Assembly (NCBI GenBank): GCA_963970005.1
Contig: CAXAMN010026384.1
Coordinates: forward strand, 348,854 to 412,853
DNA length: 64,000 nucleotides
From: Durusdinium trenchii
Taxonomy: Eukaryota > Sar > Dinophyceae > Suessiales > Symbiodiniaceae
Direction of reading: 5' to 3'
The notes below the pieces were generated by a model that was not told where the DNA came from, ran no database searches, and worked only from the letters and a program-made list of their open reading frames with translations. How positions within the stretch are numbered: the stretch's first letter is position 1; each line of letters opens with the position of its first letter. Both the position numbers and the translations under genes were made by a program. Shown piece after piece: positions 41,005 to 51,653 of the stretch.

Positions 41005-42099
41005 TGGGTCCAAAAGCTGTTGAAAAAAAACTTTGGAGGACCAGCTGTTGCGCTACCGCGCCTCTCTTCAAAGCTGGCAGCCGCATTGGGTAGAGCTCCT
41101 GGAGATAGGAGGACCATTGGCGTTTGAAGGATTTGCTGCCAAGAGGGGGGGTGGTGGCTGGAGGTTTCAATTCAAGGGCACCTGTTGCACGTAGCTGGGA
41201 AAGGCTCCAGGAAGAGCTGTCTTGTTGGTTTTGTTGGGATGAAAGGAATCAACTGCTGGCCACCTGTTTTAGAGTCGGCGTTTCCCCAAGCTTTGTTCAC
41301 GTATGGCTAAAGCGCCAATCAGCATGAATTTGGAAAATGAGGATTCTCACATTCCACGGCTGCACACAAGTTCCCCTCGAAGAAACACACAGCTCTTACT
41401 GCACAGAGCTTAGGAATTGCAAGACAGGCGTGAGGTTGGCATGTTTCAGCCAATGGCCATTAATCTTGACTCTGGTGTCTAAAGAGTTCTCTGTTGCGAC
41501 AGCTTCTTTCAGGAATTGCCGCGCTGCTTTGCGGACTTGCCGGCGGTGCTTGGATCGAATCTTGGCCAAAGCCTTGCCAAACCTGAGATGGCTGACGTTG
41601 GGCTGGCGGGTCGCTTGAGGGCTGCCCCTACAACCAACCCTTAAGTGTCTATAAATATAGATAGATAGATAGATAGACAGATAGATAAATAGATAGATAG
41701 ATACAGAGAGAGAGAGACGAATTCTGCAAGGTTCAAAGAAATGTTTGGAAACTGTATCATCAACCTCCCATCTAGATTAAGTTTGCTTCGGGCAACTTGA
41801 GCGGATAGTGCTGGGACTTTTTGAGGTCTTTCCCCCCTTTGCATCGCCATTTGCCAGCCCCGTCTCGGTATTTAATTGTCATCTCTGGGGCCGACCCCTC
41901 CTGAAGTTGCGGCGAACTGCGCTCGTCCAACAAACTGTCGATGCAACGGTGACCTCAGCAGTGCGGCGTACCAAACACCAGGGCTCCGTTTCGGGGGCGA
42001 ATGTTTTCTTCCAAAAGGATTGGGATTGGAATGAGAAGCTTTTGCAACCCATGGGATTCAACCAACCATAGTTTGCAAAGAGGAAAAAGGGAAAGGGCT
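41005..42099. other. No gene recognised; GATA microsatellite
   Basis: This is about 1.1 kb of intergenic or intronic sequence. A (GATA)n tract with variants and a short (GA)n end lies at about 41657-41718. Nothing else is supported. Confidence 0.45.
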
Positions 42100-42781
42100 T
42101 TTCATTACAAGCAAAGATACTAGAGTAAAGGTATGTTCCCTTTCTGCTTTCACCTCCATAGTTGGCCATGCAGATTGAAAGTTTGCGCACCCCTCTGAGC
42201 AGCGCGAGTGTTTTCTGGAACGTTGGGTGATATTCCATAATGGAGCTACTTGGTTGTTCCACCACCCACCAGGAAGCGGTGGCTGCTGCCAACGCACAAA
42301 GTACCATGACTCGTGCGGTCATCACATTGCCTTCTTGCACCTTTAGGCTGTCGGGTCTCCCAAGAGGTTGGGATTTGGACCGAAGAGTGCTCCCACGGCT
42401 CCTGAGAGAGAGAGAGAGAGAGCGTGCAACACACACACTCTCTCAAAACAAAGCAAAAAAGGTCCAACTATGCTACAGGTCCCTTTGCGTGTCCCCAAAA
42501 AGACTACATATATAACCAAACAGATGTACTTGCTCATATATCTAACCAATACAGTTTTCATTGTGGCAGCTTCAACTGCTTACTGTAAGAATGCAAATGC
42601 AAAGAGTCATGAACACCCACGTAGAGCATACGGGCGCGTGAAGGCTAGCACCTCCAACCCGCGTGCGCAAGGTGTAGTAGACTGCGTTGGCAAACCCTGC
42701 GTCCGTTAAGATGTCCATGGTTGAAGGATCCATGTTGATCTCAAAAGGTACTGCTTTTCGCCCTGCCTGCCAACTGAGCAA
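42100..42781 (-). CDS. Family Z (CST...VEQP) protein, copy II
   Basis: Two exons join in frame. Exon A (about 42781-42609) reads FEINMDPSTMDILTDAGFANA, RTRVGGASLHAPVCSTWVF. The intron is 42608-42402 (207 bases) with a GA donor (AT|GACTCT) and an acceptor after a (CT)9 tract. Exon B (from 42401) reads SRGSTLRSKSQPLGRPD, then EGNVMTARVMVLCALAAAT, WWVVEQPSSSIMEYHPTF and MANYGGESRKGTYLYS. The splice restores VCSTWVFMSRGSTLRS. The order GF..A, PVCST and VEQP recalls motifs I, IV (PCQ) and VI (ENV) of cytosine-5 methyltransferases, but the match is weak and inferential. Relative of 22178-22792. The 3' end beyond about 42120 was not resolved. Confidence 0.55.
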
Positions 42782-43349
42782 GTCTTTAAAGTACTACAGC
42801 TTTGCTGGACTGTTCAAGAAGGGCGGTACATTAAGCAAAACCACCTTGTGGGTGCAATGCTCCCATAGTTAGTTGGTGTTTTTGCCCTACTTTTGTTTCT
42901 AGCCCACCCAGGGTTTCAATAGACCCCTATATTGAAAAAGGACCGAACCCATAAAAGGTGTCAGACTAATCAGGCTCACAGCAAAACCATACCTGCACCT
43001 CTCAACATGAACGAACACCACTTCAAGGTTGAAATGCTCCGTTTAACGCAGAACACGCTACTGAAAATGTGGGTAATCAGGCCGCTAGCCTGCTGCTCTC
43101 CAATGGTCACTGCCTGGGTGCCCGCAAACGTTTCGAGGTGATCTATTGGTGACCAGTCTAAGCCTGGGCAGCCAAAGACGAGGCTTGCCAGCATTGCCAA
43201 TACCTTGGACAAAACTGTGGAAACTCAAGGTTGGGTAAGGCGCTTGGAATGGAAAACACTCTTGTTGAAGGTCAACACTTTGTTGAAAGTAAGGCAAATG
43301 GCGGCAGGCGCCTTCAAATGTTTCAACCCTTGCAGGACGAGCGATCGCT

Positions 43350-43880
43350 TCACATCCTTGTGAGACCTTCGCTTTGGCTTGTCGTGAACCGCTTTCTTCT
43401 TCGCTGAAGGGACACGGAAAGGCATCGCTTCCTTTTTGGCGACCATTGCAAGACCGATGCCTTCAAAACACAGGACCAAGTGTTCTCACTCTCACTTGAG
43501 CCCACCCCCTGCGTTGACCCTTTCATTTCAACATCGCCGAAGAGATACACACGTTTTGGCCACAGAGACATTGCCTTGTTCATTTTGACACCTTCAATGC
43601 TCTCTCCCTTCCAACCCTCTGTTCGCAAGATGTCCACGGTTTTCAGTCCTTGTCGAAATTCAGCCACTCCTGCGGCTTGCGATTGGCTGATTCACTGTAT
43701 AATTACACCCAAAAGTAAAATCTCAAACACGTGTCTTGGCCGTGCCCTTTTTCTCACCGCCCCTTCATCTAAGGAAGAGTGGCTACACAATTCACCAACA
43801 TTGCCTTCTTTGCCCCCGGCGCCTTGGACGATGAACTGCCGCGAGAAGCGCGCCGCAAGCCCCCATCGCCTGTGAAAGCG
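43350..43880 (-). CDS. Exons of a minus-strand gene, block II (unknown)
   Basis: Two coding-like stretches lie here. From 43880 the minus strand reads LRRASRGSSSSKAPGAKKAML. From about 43667 it reads AEFRQGLKTVDILRTEGWKG, ESIEGVKMNKAMSLWPKR and YLFGDVEMKGSTQGVGSSES, then a Lys-rich part. They lie upstream of Z in the same orientation and could be its 5' exons or a separate gene. No motif is recognised. Confidence 0.4.
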
Positions 43881-44366
43881 AGCATGGATTGCAGGGACAT
43901 GACGCGGCGCTTCCCCGATAATATCTTATGTCTTAGTGTTTTCATCTTTTTCCTTCGCTACAAATCAGCAGACATTGCGTCATCTGCCCTAGATAGGCAT
44001 GGAAAAACCCACCGTCCATTCTCTAAGGACGACAGACTCCATGCAGCCCCAAACATAGCTACCTGGCAACTATGTAAATGAGAACCTTGCCTTTGGCAAC
44101 CTTAGAAGAAGGCCCTTGTCTTTGCAATGTTCCAAGCCTCTTGGGGGCCATCAAATTTTGACCAAGTGATTTGGCCAAGAGAAGTTTTATGGTCAATTGG
44201 CGCTTTCGATCCAACCCGTTTGACGATGTAAGCCTTCTTGTTCAAGAGAACCTCAATCGCCTTGGATCAGAATATTGGTAATTGGGGCTGACATGGATAA
44301 CTGCATGTTAACTTGATCTGCGCGTGAACACCAAACCTCTAAACAGACTTGCGCTGAGGGGGGAAA

Positions 44367-45050
44367 TCAAAGTGGGTGGCAAGTCACTGCTCCAGTGGGG
44401 CCACACACCGTGTAGCCATGTTTTCCCTTGCTGCCCTCGCATGGATAGGCTTCACGAGGAATACCAAGCTTCTTCAAGTCGTAGGTCTGCCACACTGTGC
44501 CCGAAAGCTTCTTGAGGTGCCTCTTGATGGCCTTTGTCTTACCGCTGCCTGCCTGACAGAGACTGGCTTGAGGAGGGGGCCAGTCCAAGCTCACATGTCA
44601 CAAGATTCTTGAGAACCTACCCGTTTAGATTGTGCGTTGTGGTGATGGTGAACTCTCTCTAAGTCAAGGGACCTGTTTTGCAGGGATGGGTAGATCACCC
44701 AAAATCTTAGCTTCAGCATCACGAAATCCCGGAAGGAAGGGGATTGCCGTCTTGGAAACAACGGGCGCCTCATCGTCATATTTCGTTGGACTGGTCTCCT
44801 CCTGCGCGTGGGCACAGCCAACAGAGTGGACCAATAAGTCTGACAAGAAACATTGTGTTGGTTTCACCTCCCCATTTAATTTTCTTTTAACAGAGTATCG
44901 AGTTGCATGTCAAACTCCACCTGTACTGATTCAATCTTTTTGGAAAACTACAGAGCCATTCTCCTTCTTGACCGCGGTGTGCACTGCATCCCGAAGTGGA
45001 GCGGCAACGGGTCGGGCCCCGGAGCTGGCAGCCTGGAGAAGAAGTTGAAA
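44367..45050 (-). CDS. Exons of a minus-strand gene, block II (unknown)
   Basis: Minus-strand frames read EEKNGSVVFQK-like sequence near 44960, then EETSPTKYDDEAPVVSKTAI and RDAEAKILGDLPIPAKQ (44810-44670), and AIKRHLKKLSGTVWQTYDLK with LGIPREAYPCEGSKGKHGY (44560-44410). Lengths and frame changes fit short exons. The basic helix followed by W-x-x-Y-D-L looks like a small folded domain but matches nothing I can name. Confidence 0.4.
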
Positions 45051-45406
45051 TGGCGCGCGGACAAGTTGTGAACGCAATGTGCATTTTCACGCGTAAAGAC
45101 ATGATAGTAATGGCAATACGTTGAATATAAAAGAATGGAATAAATAAGAGTGCGTAGGTTTCGACCATGGATGGGTTTGTGAGCTCAACGATGCATGGGC
45201 GCTGTGTTCAAATCTCCAAAGTAGCAAAAACTTTATATAAGGGCCCTGGCCTCTCCAGCCCTGGCTGAGCGATAGAAATCCCAGTTGTTCTTGGTGCAAA
45301 GCTGCGCAGTCCTTTCGCAATGTCCATGACGGGTGTACTGCCTCACACAATGGTAGAGGTAATCGTCGAAGAGCTCATGCCTAGGTAAAAATGGTAGCGG
45401 AGCAAA

Positions 45407-46684
45407 TCAGAAGTGGTATAGCGGAGCCAAAGGCATGTCAAACTCTTTTTGACATAATCGCCTACACGCATCGAAATAAACACAAAGACCACCAAAGTAA
45501 CCGTTACTCACTTCCACGCTAGAGTACCTCACATCCTGCTTGGAGAAGGTACCCAAAAACTCTGTCCGTGAAGGCCGACGCTTGCAGCACCAATCATACA
45601 GGGTTTCAATTGGAACAACCGTCTTCTCAAGCCGGTCAAGCGCACCCACTACTTGGTAGGCCTGCCCCATCCATGCTCCCTCGCGCTGGCTGTCAGCCAT
45701 GTCATCCATGGGTCTATCCTCATCACTCTCATCGTCGCTCTGGCCTGCAAGGCCATGCGAAAACTTGCAAACACTGCGCGCAGAGCAAGATTGATGTTAA
45801 AATAGCTCAGAGCAAAACCATGAAACCTTTTCTGACAAGAACGACGTATTTCTTGCCCAGAACACCCTACCTGGAAGTCGGAGGGTTGACGCGCTCAAAC
45901 TGTCGTGGTCGCGACGGTCCTCTTGAGCCTCATCGGACTCATCCTGACCATCTTGAACAGGGACAGGAGACACCTCGTCATCGTCACTTGGCATGGCCTC
46001 CTCGATGTCACTGCAATCGGACCCCTCCTTTTCCTCCTCAGACTCATCCTGACGAGCCTCAGGTCAGACTGGGACCATGAGTTTGCAAGCTCGAATGAAA
46101 TGAAATAAAACCCACCAACAACAGACAATAACACCTGAACCTTTCATCCGCAGACATGCAACACGGCTGCGAGAGGGCGAAGGCCTCAAGAGCCCCTTCA
46201 ACTGAGTCACCCGAGGGTGATTGCCAGCAGGCGACGATCGCCATAGTGATCGGACTGCCCCCACAAGCTTCTTGATCTTGACCCCCTCTTCAGCCGCAAT
46301 CTGAAGTTTGGTGTTGGCTCCAACCAGCAGCTGTCCTTTGAACAAAGTGTCCAGCCACATGATGCAGTCGGTCAGGAAATAGCCCGAAGGAACCTTGAAG
46401 GTGCCATAATCGACACATCATCAAAACAATTTGCTTCACAACTATATATAAAACTATATAAAACCAATAAACCGGTTGCATACACCCATCAAAGAAACTC
46501 GGTCAGGGAATTCTTCAATCACTGGCTTGAGAACGTGAAAATTAATAGCAACATCTGCTGCTGATGGCCTGACTAGGGCCGAGTCCAGCCGAACAATGCC
46601 ACCGCCGCTCCACTTGCCACTGTTGACCACTTCATGAGCACACATCGGCAGATGGTCAAAGATCCCCTTGGCCACTGTCTCCAC
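45407..46684 (-). CDS. 5' exons of a minus-strand gene, block II (unknown)
   Basis: From 46684 the minus strand reads AKGIFDHLPMCAHEVVNSGKW and ALVRPSAADVAINFHVLKPV. From 46360 it reads WLDTLFKGQLLVGANTKLQI and EEGVKIKKLVGAVRSLWRSS. An acidic exon follows at about 46040-45870 (MPSDDDEVSPVPVQDGQDES), then from 45709 comes GAWMGQAYQVVGALDRLEKT and LYDWCCKRRPSRTEFLGTF. Composition and order are consistent with one spliced gene of several exons. It sits at the upstream end of block II. No family is recognised. Confidence 0.45.
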
Positions 46685-46795
46685 GTGGCGGGAGGTCCAA
46701 CCAATCTTGCCTGCACCTCACGCGCGACAGTACGCATGTAGAATATACCCAGAAAATGTCAACCCACCGAAGTCTTTAAACACGAGGAGACTTGG

Positions 46796-47240
46796 CTATA
46801 CACAGGGGGCTGCGATCCAAAAAACTAAAGTGTAGGCTTTGAATGAGCCACGACAAGATCGCCATGTAGCGTGCGCTGCCTGTCCACCACCTTCAGCCTG
46901 CTCCACAAGCGAACAACGCGACTCTGGTCCAACGTTCATAGCTAAAGGCGGGTTTTTCGCAGCGACCTTCGGAGCAAAAAGGTTGCCTGCGAGACCGGCG
47001 AGTCTCCACACTGCAAGGTTTTCATGCGACACAGCCGCTGCATGTCTGCCTTGCCATCTCACATGTGCCTCGAAGAAACAACAATAATGCAAACAAACAA
47101 TTGCGGTGGCCTGCGCAGAACCCCAGGCGCGCTCGGGCGACAAGAGCTGAACCAAACGGATCGTCGGTGCCGACTGCAACGCGGCTGCAAAAACAGGAAG
47201 ACATTCCTTCACAAGTCGAAATGCGAAGACTCAAGTCCAA
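46796..47240 (-). CDS. Possible exon, minus strand (unknown)
   Basis: A minus-strand frame (46796-47212) reads HAAAVSHENLAVWRLAGLAG and LFAPKVAAKNPPLAMNVGPE. Composition is coding-like but short. It may be a further 5' exon of the block II gene. Low confidence. Confidence 0.25.
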
Positions 47241-47999
47241 ATGTTTCCTTCACATAAATGTGCTCTTGATTCTCTCTCCATCCAAACGCGTTTAGAATTT
47301 CTCCTTTGCTCTTCTCTTTGCTTCCCAGCGCAATGTTGGGCAAACAAAACCACAGTTTACGCACACGATGCGTCGATCGGCGTTTGGTGCAAGGTTTCAC
47401 GTTTTGAAAGCGCCGTGTGGAACACAACCAGGGGCACCACGCGACATCGTCAGTGCTCTTGCTTGTTACATACTGTAGCAAAACATTGGGGGCGCTACCT
47501 GAAAAACACAGGGCCCATGTTTAACGTGTATAACACATGATCATTATTTCCCCTGGGAGCGCGATGCGAGGTAACAAGCTCATGGATACGCTAGCTTTTT
47601 TTTTGCAGCAGCGTGCCCAAATACAAGGGACACCTTCTTTTACAAAGTGCAAGTGGCGTTGCCTATTGTAATCACGATGCGCAAATAAGAAGAGAGGAGC
47701 CTCATGGTAATAAGACTCCCAGGCCGAAACACCAGATGGCGAGGTACGTATGCAGAGGAAAATGCTTTTGCCATTTGTCCTGCTATGCGACGGCCGCAGT
47801 GGCTGCATATGATTCCAGACCAAGGCTATGTATCAGGTTTGGCCTAGCCTGCCCCTTCACTGCAGCCAGTACTTGTGGGTTTGCCAGTCTCTGAACTTGA
47901 CTGTGCGCACGCCTCTTTCCACAGACAAAATGAACCTGCACTCATCCAGCTAGTGGGTTCTCTCCTGCCAAGGCAGTCCAGGCAAACTGGACCAGTCTT
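47241..47999. other. No gene recognised
   Basis: About 760 bases with only short scattered frames, between block II and the next copy of the A-tailed repeat. A right-hand border of block II may lie here, but no terminal repeat was found. Confidence 0.4.
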
Positions 48000-48926
48000 T
48001 TTTGCCTTTCGTGTTCGCACTTTGCTGACAGTGAGCCCAACCTGGCTGTGAGCCTCAGCTCTTGGCCAGTGGTTGGCGCCCGGCTTAGCAGAGTAGATGA
48101 TTGGCACACAGGTGGGAACCTCTGTTCTTGTCCGTAGGAGTCAGTACTCAGCCAATCTTGTACAAAGATGGCACAAGAGCCATGCTAGGGAATTTCTTGG
48201 TTTCACCCGTTCTCACAAGGGCCATGCATGTTAGGAAGTAGCATGTGATGACTGCTCCCCTTTTTCTTGGTTGAACTGTGCACGCCTCACAGGCTCCTCT
48301 TGCTTGGTGTCAAGGAGCCTAGTGGAAGAGCGTGAGCTTTCCTCCCCCTGATGGCGGGGGGACCCTCGGTTGCCTGCAGCGGCGACTTTCGTTGCGACGC
48401 CTTACACCCTCGTCCCTTGCTTTGGCCACAGCCTCTGTCGCTAGTGCAGTCATTTGTAGTGGTTGTGCTCTTGAAATGCTGTTTTCCACGGCCTGCAGAG
48501 ATCTGCAACGAGAAGACTGTCGGTAATCAGTCAATTTGTGCTGCAACTTATTCGCACCATTTGCCCCGCATACTTTCGAACAAAGGTGAAGTGCCTGCAA
48601 CCGAACCTTACAAGGGCGAGTCTTCTCCCCTTGTCCGCAAACGAAGGTCATTGCAGTATGGCCTACAAGGACAACAGCCAATGTCCTGATGCAGCGAACA
48701 GCATACTTCGAGAATTCGGGCCCATCTTTTCTGTTTCACTTGTTTCGAAACTCTGCCACATTGGATCTTCTCTTTTCTCGGTTTTGGTGTTTGGGGGTTT
48801 TGTTTGTGTTTGTTGGGTTGGTTGGTTGTTTTGTTGCTTCTTTCCCCTTCCAATAAGCAGAGTTTCCATCCTTCTCATGATGACCTGGGCACGCCGCCCA
48901 CATGGCATCCGTACTCGTGGAAAAAA
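48000..48926 (+). repeat. A-tailed repeat, copy C
   Basis: Landmarks in order: GGGAACC (48115), CTTGTACAAAGATGGCAC (about 48158), a stem AGGCTCCT (48291-48298) with AGGAGCCT (48313-48320), the C/G snap-back (about 48342-48362), TTCGAGAATTCGGGCCC (about 48707), a long G/T tract (48780-48838), the 3' hairpin (TGGGC 48886-48890 with GCCCA 48896-48900), GTACTCGTGG and an A-run (48921-48926). Coding sequence of LRR unit 1 begins directly after the A-run. The left end is approximate. Confidence 0.65.
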
Positions 48927-50017
48927 CACAGAAGTAGGCATCCCTGCCTTTCGCACAAAAGACGAAGGCACAACTCCTGTGCTGGAGTCCCAATGCCTCA
49001 TCACTCACGCAGACAGTGGCAATGTCCTTCGGCCGCAATCAGTGCATAGGCAAACCAGACCTGCCTATCCATCATGTGCATGTCTACTTTCCTGTGCAGC
49101 TGATCCACAAGCTCATAGAGCGTATGGAGACTCTGCACTTCCAAGACGTTGCCCCAGAGGAAGGCAAGATACAAGTCCCTGTATTATAGTCGGGCCTACA
49201 AAGGACTATGTATCTCCAATGACCACCCAGCAGTCCCGCTGACGCCGAATCTGGCAAATGCCGATGAACAAGGCATCCTTGATGGGAGCTTTGGTCAGAT
49301 GGTCTCCTTTCAATCTTCACATAAGAGTGCCTTCCGGCCAGAGGTGCCTGTGTGGCACAAGATGAATGAAGGGGTGACCTCAGCGGAAGGTGACACGGAC
49401 GTGACAGCCCAAACAAGCATGGCCGAGCCTGTCCCTGCTATGGAGACGCAGACCCCTGAACTTTGGGGAACAGACAGGAAGAAACCGAAGCGGCAACAGA
49501 TCCTGATAGTGAGGAAGGAGACGCTGAAGATGTAACTTACCTAGTCCCGATAGGACAAGGGTGCTTCTCTTTCCAGAAAGGTCTCCTACTCAGAGCAAAG
49601 GAAACTTACTCCAAAAGGAGCATAGGCAACAAATATGAGATCATCTCCAAGTGGCTCCTCACAGGTCTGGCAGTCATGATCACGAGAGCCAATTGGAATA
49701 TACTCTCCAAGCATAGAACACTCACAATCACCCCTCGAAACTTGCTCAGAGCCTATTTTCGATGGGGCTATCCTGCTGATGAAGAGGATAGGACGAGGAA
49801 GCCGTATGCTCTCCCCCATCCTAGGTCCCTCCTTGCCGATACGTGGGAAGCTACCGTCTCATGGGTTAGCCATGAGCACTATGCCCAGGCAACCACCCTG
49901 TTTAACGCAGCGCGGGCGAGACCTGGATACTATTACACAATCAATCAGGTCAATCCTATTCACGCTACTCCTGAACAGGAGCAAGCTACCCAACCAAGCC
50001 CAAAGGTTGAGTTTTAA
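48927..50017 (+). pseudogene. LRR unit 1, N-terminal and middle region
   Basis: Immediately after the repeat the frame reads EVGIPAFRTKDEGTTPVLE, matching EVGGIPAFRAKEEG in unit 2 (about 54310). Frameshifts follow through the segment encoding HVHVYFPVQ in other units. From about 49190 comes ADEQGILDGSFGQMVSFQSS and FRPEVPVWHKMNEGV. After another shift, the frame to 50017 reads EEGDAEDVTYLVPIGQGCFS, RNLLRAYFRWGYPADEEDR and RPGYYYTINQVNPIHATPE. Nothing identifies a known domain. The conserved order across units 1-3 shows this is the real upstream part of the LRR protein. The part preceding EVGIPAF is absent, replaced by the repeat. Confidence 0.6.
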
Positions 50018-50159
50018 CCCCTGTCTTGCTGAGTGTCGTATGGATCACCTTTGGACAGTAATCATACGCGTGAGGCAATGTGTCATCCCTTCACTGCAGT
50101 TGGCTCAAACCAGCTATAGGCGAGAACCTGTTGCGAGGCACCCCTTCGGCTGTCGACCA

Positions 50160-51272
50160 ATGGACGACACGGCGCCAATGCTGTGCAGTGAAGAGGAAGA
50201 GAATACTGGAACCTGCCCCTGTACTCTCCATCTCACCACCATGGCGGGCAACGATAAACAGTTGGTAGTACCGGTAAGCATCCATCATAGCTGGGAAATG
50301 CTTGAGGACTACCTGGTGGAACACCTGCCTATGGTCGCGCGGCTGGACACCTTTGTGTGTGAATTAACCCTGTTAGGTGCTGACACCAACCTCGCCTTGT
50401 GCGACCCAATCCATGATGAGCTTTGGAATAGCATGCGCTTCCACCTAGTTGTTCAAGACTGTTTTCAGTCGTACAGCTGTAAAGAGCAAATCCAAAGGGA
50501 TACTCCCTGCTAAGGCCTTCTTCTCACTAACGCGACTTAGGCATGTCAAAGTGGAGCCTGGTCTCCATACGATTGACCGGCAAGCGTGGCGATTTTGCCA
50601 GTCGCTCAGAATTGTCAAGCTGCTTGAAACAGTCGTTGCGGTAGAATATGCGTCCTTTCAAGGGTGTTATGCCCTGTTGGTGGCTGAAATGCCAGGATGT
50701 GTCTTTTTCGGCGTTAGGCTCTTCTCTGAATGCTGTGCCCTAGAAAAAGTTGGAATTATCACAGAAAATAGTTGCCGACTAGCCAACGGGGCTGTAATAG
50801 CACCTTACGCCTTTGAAAGCTGCGCCAAGTTGAGTCAGCTTGCCCTGCCACATGTATGTGCAATGACAGACATCGTCACTCCGACGTCCCCCCCTGCTGG
50901 CATATCAAATGGTTGCTTTCACTCGTCAGGGATCTGGGAAGTCGTCCTGGAAGATGAAGCTGTTTTTCTGGGCCATGGGGCTTATGAAAACTGCAAACAA
51001 CTTACCCAGGTGGACATCTCTAAGACTAAAAATGACCTGCTGCACATGCACACCTTTTCGCACTGCCAAAGCTTGCAAAGGGTGACTCTGCCACCCGGCC
51101 TGAGGGAAATTAGAGCAGAGGCGTTTGTGGGATGTATTGCCCTGAGCAGCCTTACCCTCCCTAGCCAACGACGCTACATAGGACATAGAGCATTTGGGGG
51201 CTGTAGCAAGCTAGCTTGTCTTACCTACAGGAGGAGCAAGAAAACTACATGGAGGCGCCCTTATGCAGCCTG
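50160..51272 (+). pseudogene. LRR unit 1, type I module
   Basis: From ATG 50160 comes the leading domain: HLTTMAGNDKQLVVPVSIHH, WEMLEDYLVEHLPMVARLD, CELTLLGADTNLALCDPIHD. A shift near 50500 leads into a long LRR frame: LTRLRHVKVEPGLHTIDRQA, ASFQGCYALLVAEMPGCVF, PYAFESCAKLSQLALPHV, GCFHSSGIWEVVLEDEAVFL, HTFSHCQSLQRVTLPPGLRE, GHRAFGGCSKLACL. It should end with the ...WWLHYLP...GSDWMVPPSH tail, but the plus strand is interrupted at 51272 after RRPYAAC because the tail lies in an inverted segment. This is a BspA/LRR_5 solenoid. No signal peptide is evident. Confidence 0.75.
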
Positions 51273-51653
51273 CAATTCTATTGTCAATTGGATTTCTTCT
51301 CCAGCGAAGGTGATCAGAATGAGATGTAGCACTAGCGATCTTTCTTCACTCACTGGGGAGCTACATAGGGACATGATGTCTTCAACCATCGCGAGAATCC
51401 ACCGTCCTATCGTAGGCTTGAGCCTGAAAGCGCAAGCAGTGTGAAGGCGGCTACCGAGAATCAAGAAACATGGAGCTGTAACAGTCGTACTTAGGGACGG
51501 CAACATGGGCAGCCGCCCTAATGCATTCCTACCGCCTGAGGCACTGTTTTCATGTGTGATGGCTGGGAGGGACCATCCAATCACTCCCATTCGGGGGTAG
51601 ATAATGAAGCCACCATGGTGTATTTAGTTCGTAACAAGCCTCGCAAGCGTTGT
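51273..51653 (-). other. Inverted segment spanning the type I/type II junction of unit 1
   Basis: On the minus strand from about 51653 this reads YELNTPWWLHYLPPNGSDW followed by MVPPSHHT and a stop (the missing type I C-terminus), an untranslated gap, and then MVEDIMSLCSSPVSEERSL and FAGEEIQLTIELQ (the missing type II N-terminus). The flanking plus strand ends at RRPYAAC and resumes at EFDRLNEFENAVLEQ. Restoring the orientation would rebuild both module ends in register with unit 2, so this is a clean inversion of about 380 bases. Confidence 0.8.
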
